From: Streptomyces sp. G-G2
GTDB lineage: Bacteria > Actinomycetota > Actinomycetes > Streptomycetales > Streptomycetaceae
Assembly (NCBI RefSeq): GCF_030063135.1
Contig: NZ_JASISO010000020.1
Span: 62,001-126,000, forward strand
DNA length: 64,000 nucleotides
Reading direction: 5' to 3'
The notes under the pieces were generated by a model that was given only the letters and a program-made list of their open reading frames with translations, was not told where the DNA came from and did no database searches. This document shows, piece after piece, positions 58,155-64,000 of the stretch. Position numbers and translations under genes: made by a program. Positions within the stretch are counted from its first letter, which is position 1. Every line of letters starts with the position of its first letter.

Positions 58155-59788
58155 GCGAGAGCACGAGCCGCGAGCAGTCCGGGCCGAGACGCATACCGGC
58201 ACCGCGGCCCGCTTCCGGGACCGCGGACCCCGCGCCGGACGCCACGACCGCCGGTACCGGTGCCTCGCCCACCCGCCGGGAGGCCGTCGTCATCGGCGGC
58301 GGACTGACCGGAATGCTCGCCGCCGCCGCACTCGCCCCGTACGCCGACCGGGTCACCGTCATCGAGCGCGACGTCCTTCCCGCGGGCCCCGAGCCCCGCG
58401 CCTTCCTGCCCCAGGCCCAGCACGGGCACATGCTCTGGTCGGGCGGGGCCGAGGCCATCGAGGGCCTGCTGCCCGGGTTCTCCGAGCGGCTGCTCGCCGC
58501 CGGGGCCCACCGGATCCCGCTGACCTCGGGCATGGTCTCCTTCTCACCCGGCGGCTGGTACCGGCGCTGGCGGCCCACCCACTACCTGTTCAGCGCCACC
58601 CGGGACCTGATCGACTGGACCGTCCGCCAGGGGGTCGCCCGGCTGGCCAACGTCCGCGTGATCGAGGACACCAGGGTGCTCGGGCTGACCGGCGCCTGCG
58701 ACCGGGTCACCGGCCTGCGGATCTCCGGCCGGGAGGGAACGGAAGAACTCCTCCTGGCCACCCTGGTGGTGGACGCGAGCGGGCGCGGCACCCGCACTCC
58801 GAGGTGGCTGCGCGAACTCGGTCTGCCCGAGGTGCGCGAGGAGCTGGTGGACTCCGGGGTGGTGTACGCCAGCAGGCTCTACCAGGCCCCGCCGGGTACC
58901 GACCGCTTCCCGGTCGTCAACATCCAGGCCGCGGCCCGCGAACCGCGCCCGGGCAAGGTCGCGACCATCCTTCCCGTCGAAGGGGACCGCTGGCTGGTCA
59001 CCCTGTCCGGCACCAGGGGCGGGCGCCCGACCAGCGACAGCGCCGACTTCGAGCCCTTCGCCCGCTCGGCGCGTCACCCGGTCGTCGCGGACCTCCTCCA
59101 GTACGCCAAGCCGCTGTCCGAGGTCTCGACCTTCGCCAACACCGCCAACCGGCGCCGCTACTTCGAGAAGTCCCGGCTCTGGCCGGAGGGGTTCGTCGTC
59201 CTCGGTGACGCCGTGGCCTCCTTCAACCCGGTGTACGGGCACGGCATGTCGGTGGCGGCCCAGGGCGCGCGGGCCCTGCGGCGCACCCTGCTCGCCGAAG
59301 GCGGACTGCGCGCGGCCGGACTGGCCCGGCGCACCCAGCGGGCCGTGGCGGCGTCCGTGTCGGTGGCCTGGGACCTGGCGACCGGGCAGGACATCTTCTA
59401 CCCGGAGACCGTCGGCAAGCGGCCGACCCTGGCGGACAAGGCGCTCTCCCGCTACGTCGACCGGCTCGTGCTGACCGCCACCGCGGACTTCGTGGTCGCG
59501 ACCGCCCTGACCGAGGTGATGACGCTGTCGGCGCCGATCAGCACCCTGGTGCGCCCGCGGGTGCTGCTGCACGCGCTCCGCGGTCCCACGATGCCGCAGC
59601 TGACCGGCCCGCCGCTGACGGAACGGGAGCTGCGCTTCACCCGGCGGACCGACCGCGCGGACCGGCCCGGCGGTACCGAGCGGGCGGACCACCCGGACCA
59701 CCCGGACCGCACCGGCCTCGGCCCGGGTCTCCGCGGCCGCACGGATCGCACCGGTCCGGTGGAACCGGTGGAACCCGCGGGCGCCTGA
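58151..59788 (+). CDS. FAD-dependent oxidoreductase (epoxidase/reductase-like), 545 aa
   Basis: FAD motif EAVVIGGGLTGMLAAAALAP (about 44-63), PQAQHGHMLWSGG and VLGDAVASFNPVYGHGMSVA mark the same flavoprotein family as the 46859 gene. The N-terminus (residues 1-43) and the last ~60 residues (RTDRADRPGGTERADHPDHP and onward) are disordered and rich in Asp/Arg/Pro. ATG 58151 overlaps the 7-TM stop. Co-transcribed with XRE/ImmA-like/7-TM genes, so its product or reaction may be what the module controls. Confidence 0.85.
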   Translation: MSESTSREQSGPRRIPAPRPASGTADPAPDATTAGTGASPTRREAVVIGGGLTGMLAAAALAPYADRVTVIERDVLPAGPEPRAFLPQAQHGHMLWSGGAEAIEGLLPGFSERLLAAGAHRIPLTSGMVSFSPGGWYRRWRPTHYLFSATRDLIDWTVRQGVARLANVRVIEDTRVLGLTGACDRVTGLRISGREGTEELLLATLVVDASGRGTRTPRWLRELGLPEVREELVDSGVVYASRLYQAPPGTDRFPVVNIQAAAREPRPGKVATILPVEGDRWLVTLSGTRGGRPTSDSADFEPFARSARHPVVADLLQYAKPLSEVSTFANTANRRRYFEKSRLWPEGFVVLGDAVASFNPVYGHGMSVAAQGARALRRTLLAEGGLRAAGLARRTQRAVAASVSVAWDLATGQDIFYPETVGKRPTLADKALSRYVDRLVLTATADFVVATALTEVMTLSAPISTLVRPRVLLHALRGPTMPQLTGPPLTERELRFTRRTDRADRPGGTERADHPDHPDRTGLGPGLRGRTDRTGPVEPVEPAGA

Positions 59789-59802
59789 ACCCGCGGGCGC
59801 CC
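59771..59802. repeat. 16-bp tandem duplication across a stop codon
   Basis: GAACCCGCGGGCGCCT (59771-59786) is followed directly by GAACCCGCGGGCGCCC (59787-59802). The TGA stop of the flavoprotein gene (59786-59788) spans the junction. Confidence 0.95.
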
Positions 59803-59806
59803 GACG

Positions 59807-60583
59807 CTACCTCCCGAGGGCCAGGGCGAGGGACGGGAAGAGGTCCTGGAACGGGGCGGCCGAATCGATTCCCTCCCTGCCGTACGGGGCGTCGAAGCTC
59901 CAGACCATGAACAGCAGGAACACGATCAGTCCGCTGAACAGCCCCGCCAGCAGCAGTTCGCGCCCGGACCGGCGGATCTGCAGGGTGAAGATCAGCCCGA
60001 TGGTGACCAGGCCGCCGGCGAGCAGCCCCAACCAGATCACCCCGGGCAGCGTGGCCCCCGAACTCTGCGTGCGGGAGTGCCGGGCGTCGTCCGCCGTGGC
60101 GATCTGGTCGAGCAGCGGCTGGTAGGCCTGCGCCTGGAGCTCGTTGGCCGGGCTCTGGTGGGTCACGTCCTTGCGCAGCGCGCCGAGCAGGGTGGCGCCC
60201 TGCGGGGAGGCGCCGGCCCCGGAGGTCAGCAGCGGCCAGTCCACGCTGACGGTGTGGGCGACGTACGCGTCCACCTCGCCCCGGATCCGGTCGCGTACGG
60301 GCGCCGGATAGACGTCGGCGCGCTGGGTGACCTCGTACAGCGACTGGGCCTCGCGGCGCACGCTGTCCTCGGCGGCGCCGCGCGCCTCCCAGACCCCGGC
60401 GATGGCCAGGCCGAGCACGATCGCGTAGACCACTCCGACCATCATCGTCATGTACTCGATGACGTCGGGGGTTTCGCTGGTGTCCTCGTCGACCGCGACG
60501 CGGCGGTGCCGCAGCGCCGTGCAGGCGAGGACGAGGGCGCAGACGAGCGCCATGGCGATGGCCAGGACCAGCCATTCGGACAT
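59807..60583 (-). CDS. DUF4239 (bestrophin-like) membrane protein, 258 aa
   Basis: Four hydrophobic helices: SEWLVLAIAMALVCALVLAC, EYMTMMVGVVYAIVLGLAIA, VIWLGLLAGGLVTIGLIFTL and LLLAGLFSGLIVFLLFMVWS, with a ~110-residue extracytoplasmic or cytosolic middle (EDSVRREAQSLYEVTQRADV). This layout is the DUF4239 family, distantly bestrophin-like; function is not established. ATG 60583 follows GGGAGATCCCGC. Probably co-transcribed with the 60664 gene. Confidence 0.83.
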   Translation of the reverse strand: MSEWLVLAIAMALVCALVLACTALRHRRVAVDEDTSETPDVIEYMTMMVGVVYAIVLGLAIAGVWEARGAAEDSVRREAQSLYEVTQRADVYPAPVRDRIRGEVDAYVAHTVSVDWPLLTSGAGASPQGATLLGALRKDVTHQSPANELQAQAYQPLLDQIATADDARHSRTQSSGATLPGVIWLGLLAGGLVTIGLIFTLQIRRSGRELLLAGLFSGLIVFLLFMVWSFDAPYGREGIDSAAPFQDLFPSLALALGR

Positions 60584-60663
60584 GCGGGATCTCCCGTGGT
60601 GTGGAGGGTTCGGTGGACGAGCCGGTGGACGGAGCGGCCGCGGTCCGGTTCAAGGGGTGCGGC

Positions 60664-61191
60664 TCAGGCGGTGCGCCCCCGGCCGCGCGGGCGCAGCGCC
60701 GCCGCCGCGAGGACGGCCGGGGTGGTGACGACGACCAGCAGCATCACGGTGGACAGCCCGTTCGGGCTTCGCCGCTGGAGGGCCACCGGGCGGTAGCGGC
60801 GTACGTGGAACCCGGCCAGCGGGAGCGCCGCCGCCCGGGCGGGCTCGGCGCGCACCGGCGGCGCGGGCTCCGGTACGGGCTCCGGCGCGGGTGCGGGAGC
60901 CGCCCGGCGGGGCGCCGCCGCCGGGCGCGGGGCCGGAGCGGGTGGCGGCGGGGGCGCGTGCCGTACGGTCGGCCCGGCGGGCCCCGCGACGGTCCCCGGA
61001 AGCACCGCCCGCGGCGGCTGCCGGACCGGGGGCGGCGACGCGGCGGGCGGGTGCCCGGTGGCCGGTACGCACACATCGGTGCGGGCGGCCGGGGGCGGCA
61101 CGTCCACGTGCGCGTGCCCCTGCGCCGGTCCGTGCAGCGGGCAGCAGACCGCCACCAGCCCGGCTCCGGCGAAGAACTGCCAAGCGGTCAC
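60664..61191 (-). CDS. proline/alanine-rich membrane-anchored hypothetical protein, 175 aa
   Basis: Two hydrophobic ends, WQFFAGAGLVAVCCPLHG at the N-terminus and STVMLLVVVTTPAVLAAAA at the C-terminus, flank a Pro/Ala-rich spacer (PPPPAPAPRPAAAPRRA). GTG 61191 begins MTAWQFF. A neighbouring frame on this strand (60650-61267) is also open but has no plausible protein features. 80 bp upstream of the DUF4239 gene. Confidence 0.5.
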   Translation of the reverse strand: MTAWQFFAGAGLVAVCCPLHGPAQGHAHVDVPPPAARTDVCVPATGHPPAASPPPVRQPPRAVLPGTVAGPAGPTVRHAPPPPPAPAPRPAAAPRRAAPAPAPEPVPEPAPPVRAEPARAAALPLAGFHVRRYRPVALQRRSPNGLSTVMLLVVVTTPAVLAAAALRPRGRGRTA

Positions 61192-61471
61192 CGCGCCGCC
61201 TCCCCGTCTTCCGCTCCGCGCGCCGCCCGCTCTGCCGCGCGGCGCTCCTGGCTGAAGAAACGATCACGGGCGGAGTTCGATACGCGCTCAGCCGGTCAAG
61301 ATCGCGGCCGCAGGGGCCACTTCACGCCACGCGGCGCCCCGGACCAGCCGGTTCTCCCCCGGTCTCGCTCACCCGTCCGGCCCAGCCCGCCACGGCGCCA
61401 GGTCCCGCACCGGCCAAGAATCGGGTGAGCGGAAGCGCTCTGCTCAGCGCGAACGACAAGGACGGTGCCGG

Positions 61472-62845
61472 GTGGAAGCCGACGGTCGGGAACAGCTCGG
61501 GGCGCGGGTCGACGCGCTGATGGACGGCCTGCGGGCCGATCTGGAACGGCTCGCGGCGATTCCGTCGATCGCCTTCCCCGGCTATCCGCCGGAACCCGTC
61601 GAGGAGGCGCACGACCTGATCGTCTCGCTGCTGCGGGACGCGGGGGTCACGAGCGTGGAACGGATCGACCTGCCCGACACCGCTCCGGTGATCTACGCCG
61701 AGATCCCACCCCCCGAGCCGGGCTCCCCCACGGTGCTGCTCTACGGGCACTACGACGTCCAGCCCGCCGGGGCGCCGGGCCTATGGCTGTCCCCGCCCTT
61801 CGAGCCGACCCCGGTCCCGGGCGGGCTGCGGGCGCGGGGCATCGCCGACGACAAGTCGAACGTGATCGCGCACCTGGGCATGCTGCGGCTGTACGGGGGC
61901 CGCCCGCCGGTCGGGATCAAGCTGGTGATCGAGGGGCAGGAGGAGTACGGCAGCCCCTTCGACGACTACCCGCCCCGTGAGCCGGGCCGGTTCGCCTGTG
62001 ACGCGATGGTCATCGCCGACCTCGGGAACCTGCGGCCGGGGACACCGACCCTGACCACCGGGCTGCGCGGCGCCTGCGAGGTGGTCGTGGAGGTGCGCAC
62101 CCTGGCCGAGCCCCGGCACAGCGGGGAGTTCGGCGGCGCCGCCCCCGACGCGCTGCTGGTCTTGCTCAAGGCCCTGGGCACCCTGCACGACAAGGCTGGT
62201 GACGTCGCCGTGACGGGCCTGCGACGGGACGCGTGGGACGGTACGACCTACACCGAGGAGGAGTTCCGCGACCTGGCCGGGGTCCATGGCGATCTGCCCC
62301 TGATCGGCACCGGATCGCTGGGCGAGCGGCTGTGGAGCGGGCCCGCGATCACCGTGATCGGGCTGGACGCCCCGAGCGTGGACCACGCGGCCTCAGCGGT
62401 GGTCCCGTATGCCCGGGCCAAGCTGAACCTGCGCTTCCATCCGCTCCAGGACCCCCGGGAGGCGCGGGCCGCGCTGGTCGCCCACCTGCGCGCGCAGCGG
62501 CCCTTCGGCATCCCGCTCACCGTCACCCCCGGCGACACCGGCCCCGGCTTCGAGGCGCGCACCGGCGGCCCCGCCTACCGGGCGGCGCTGACCGCGCTCG
62601 AGGAGGCCTGGGGCACCGAGGCCTCGTACGTCGCCACCGGCGGCTCGATCCCGCTGGTGAACGGCCTGGCCAGGGCCGCTCCCAGAGCGGAGGTCCTGCT
62701 CTTCGGCGCCCAGGACAGCATGTGCAACCTGCACGCGCCCAACGAGCGGGTGCTGTTCTCGGAGCTGCGCAACACCGTCGTCGCGATGGCCGCCTTCGTG
62801 CGCGAGTACGCGGCGGGTTTCCGCTCCCCGGGAGGCACCGCGTGA
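61472..62845 (+). CDS. M20 family dipeptidase-type metallopeptidase, 457 aa
   Basis: Di-zinc exopeptidase or amidohydrolase. LLYGHYDVQPAG (metal His plus Asp), RGIADDKSNVIAH (bridging Asp), EGQEEYGS (general base Glu and ligand Glu), TVIGLDAPSVDHAASAV in the lid domain and NLHAPNERV (His ligand) identify the PepV/CNDP-like dipeptidase branch. GTG 61472 follows GGACGGTGCCGG. The stop overlaps the transporter start, so peptide cleavage and carrier are produced together. Confidence 0.93.
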   Translation: MEADGREQLGARVDALMDGLRADLERLAAIPSIAFPGYPPEPVEEAHDLIVSLLRDAGVTSVERIDLPDTAPVIYAEIPPPEPGSPTVLLYGHYDVQPAGAPGLWLSPPFEPTPVPGGLRARGIADDKSNVIAHLGMLRLYGGRPPVGIKLVIEGQEEYGSPFDDYPPREPGRFACDAMVIADLGNLRPGTPTLTTGLRGACEVVVEVRTLAEPRHSGEFGGAAPDALLVLLKALGTLHDKAGDVAVTGLRRDAWDGTTYTEEEFRDLAGVHGDLPLIGTGSLGERLWSGPAITVIGLDAPSVDHAASAVVPYARAKLNLRFHPLQDPREARAALVAHLRAQRPFGIPLTVTPGDTGPGFEARTGGPAYRAALTALEEAWGTEASYVATGGSIPLVNGLARAAPRAEVLLFGAQDSMCNLHAPNERVLFSELRNTVVAMAAFVREYAAGFRSPGGTA

Positions 62846-64000
62846 GTACCCCGCCTCCCGGCGTCACCGTCGATCCGCTGCCCCCGGCCCCGCCCCCGGC
62901 GCGGAAGTTCGGTTTCCCCAGCGCGTTGACCATCCTGGCCCTGGTCACCGTGGCCGTCTGGCTGCTGGCCTTCCTCATCCCCGCCGGACAGTACGACCGC
63001 AACGACAGCGGCGCCCCGGTCGCGGGCACCTACCACCGGGTCTCCGGCACCCGGAGCCTCACCGACCGCCTGAACGACCTCTTCCTCGCCCCGGTCAACG
63101 GTCTGTACGGCCTCCAGGACACCACCACCCACCAGGTCGGCCCGAGCCTGACCGGGGCGCTCTACGGCAGCGCGGGCGTGTTCCTCTTCGTCCTGGCCAT
63201 CGGCGCGTTCATCACCGTGGTCTTCGCGACCGGCGCCCTGGACCGGGGCATCGCCCGCCTCGCCCACCGGCTGCGCGAGCGCGGGGCGCTGCTGATCGCC
63301 GCCGTGATGCTGGTCTTCTCCGTCCTCGGCACGGTGGAGGGCTTCGCGGAGGAGACCCTCGGCTTCTACGGCCTGCTGGTCCCGATGATGCTGGCCCTCG
63401 GCTACGACCGCCTCGTCGCCGTCGGCGCCTCGATCCTGGGCGCGGGGATCGGCGTCCTGTGCTCCACGGTCAACCCGTTCGCGACCGGGGTGGCCTCCTC
63501 GGCCGCCGACATCTCGCTCGGTGACGGGATCGTGCTGCGCTTCCTGATGTGGATCGTGCTGACCGCGGTGACGATCCTCTACGTCGTCCGGTACGCGAAG
63601 CGGGTCCAGAAGGACCCGGCGACGTCCCTGTGCGGGTTCCTGCCGGGCGACCGCGAGCAGAAGGCGACCGGCGACGAGGCCGCCGAACCCGAGCTGACCC
63701 CGCTGCACAAGGCGGTGCTCGTCCTGCTGGTCCTGGTCTTCGCCTTCATGATCTTCTCGGTGGTGCCCTGGTCCAGCGCGCTCACCGGGAAGGCCGACGC
63801 GAAGCCGTACGGCTGGGAACTGGACTGGTCCTTCCCCCAGCTCTCGGCGCTGTTCCTGTGCGCGGCGGTGCTGGTGGGACTGGTGGCGCGGATGGGCGAG
63901 GCCAAGCTCAGCGCCACGATCATCCAGGGCGCGGCGGACTTCATCTCGCCCGCCCTGGTCATCATGCTGGCGCGCGGGGTCACCGTCATCATGAACAACT
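62842..64000 (+). CDS. YfcC family membrane carrier (C4-dicarboxylate/basic amino acid type), 5' part, more than 386 aa
   Basis: GTG 62842 overlaps the dipeptidase stop by 4 bp (GTGA), with GGGAGG upstream; the gene runs off the end of the window. Hydrophobic helices include LTILALVTVAVWLLAFLIPA, GVFLFVLAIGAFITVVFATG, VLVLLVLVFAFMIFSVVPW; the segment VEGFAEETLGFYGLLVPMML and GIGVLCSTVNPFATGVAS are characteristic of YfcC proteins. Cytosolic loop after helix 6 is charged (DREQKATGDEAAEPE). Linkage to a dipeptidase suggests uptake or exchange of an amino acid or small peptide. Confidence 0.88.
   Translation, partial: MSTPPPGVTVDPLPPAPPPARKFGFPSALTILALVTVAVWLLAFLIPAGQYDRNDSGAPVAGTYHRVSGTRSLTDRLNDLFLAPVNGLYGLQDTTTHQVGPSLTGALYGSAGVFLFVLAIGAFITVVFATGALDRGIARLAHRLRERGALLIAAVMLVFSVLGTVEGFAEETLGFYGLLVPMMLALGYDRLVAVGASILGAGIGVLCSTVNPFATGVASSAADISLGDGIVLRFLMWIVLTAVTILYVVRYAKRVQKDPATSLCGFLPGDREQKATGDEAAEPELTPLHKAVLVLLVLVFAFMIFSVVPWSSALTGKADAKPYGWELDWSFPQLSALFLCAAVLVGLVARMGEAKLSATIIQGAADFISPALVIMLARGVTVIMNN

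Noticed and set aside
60650..61267. Alternative minus-strand frame overlapping the proline-rich membrane protein
   Set aside because: Arg/Pro/Ala-only sequence without hydrophobic ends; the 60664-61191 frame has two plausible membrane segments.
1..64000. tRNA genes, CRISPR arrays, insertion sequences and prophage genes
   Set aside because: I looked for T-loop sequences, regularly spaced repeats, transposase or integrase motifs and found none. The tandem repeats present are not CRISPR: units are adjacent, without spacers.

Overview
The window is high-GC actinobacterial chromosome, almost certainly Streptomyces. Supporting signs are the very strong G/C bias at third codon positions, frequent GTG starts plus one TTG and one probable CTG start, an SsgA-like sporulation protein, a WhiB-like protein, a type 1 isopentenyl-diphosphate isomerase, a SCO6745-family protein and a gene with a TTA (bldA-type) codon. 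From memory, the gene order recalls the S. coelicolor arm region around idi (SCO6750), ssgD (SCO6722) and the NHEJ ligases (SCO6707/SCO6709). I see no tRNA, rRNA, integrase, transposase or CRISPR array.

Layout. 1-3.7 kb: an overlapping operon of a nucleotidyltransferase, a glycerol-1-phosphate-dehydrogenase-type enzyme and two CDP-alcohol phosphotransferases, upstream of and divergent from idi. 5-9 kb: anti-sigma-type ATPase, HdeD-like membrane protein, a crotonase without its usual glutamates, a DJ-1 protein and a GlxA regulator. 9-13.3 kb: ABC-F protein, SDR, 7-TM MAB_1171c-like protein and ImmA/IrrE-like protease. 13.6-20.3 kb: tex, SCO6745-family protein, secreted M1 peptidase and secreted sphingomyelinase. 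20.5-23.7 kb: a small-ORF accessory island under a TPR-type regulator. 23.9-33.3 kb: acyl-CoA ligase with divergent MerR, a maltokinase-cap-like protein, and a four-gene beta-oxidation operon. 33.5-41.5 kb: MmcQ/YjbR, saccharopine-dehydrogenase-like protein, endonuclease V, YciI, Asp-box protein, SsgD, a second ABC-F protein with a possible attenuator, and an acyl-ACP desaturase behind a palindromic operator. 41.5-44.2 kb: a four-gene type VII secretion-like cassette. 44.2-50.6 kb: WhiB, LigD polymerase and ATP-dependent ligase, two flavoproteins, a frameshifted XRE-cupin regulator and a Nudix protein. 50.7-55.5 kb: MFS exporter, GH4 glycosidase, MmyB-type regulator. 55.7-59.8 kb: a complete XRE / ImmA-IrrE / 7-TM / flavoprotein operon, paralogous to the module at 11.5-13.3 kb. 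59.8-64 kb: DUF4239 protein, proline-rich membrane protein, and a translationally coupled M20 dipeptidase and YfcC-type carrier.

Three themes recur. (i) Several genes have their 3' ends, often with the stop codon, repeated in tandem just downstream. (ii) Several genes have a TANNNT box exactly 7 nt before ATG, suggesting leaderless mRNAs. (iii) Gene modules occur in paralogous pairs: ImmA/7-TM, ABC-F, and flavoproteins with a PQAxxxH signature.
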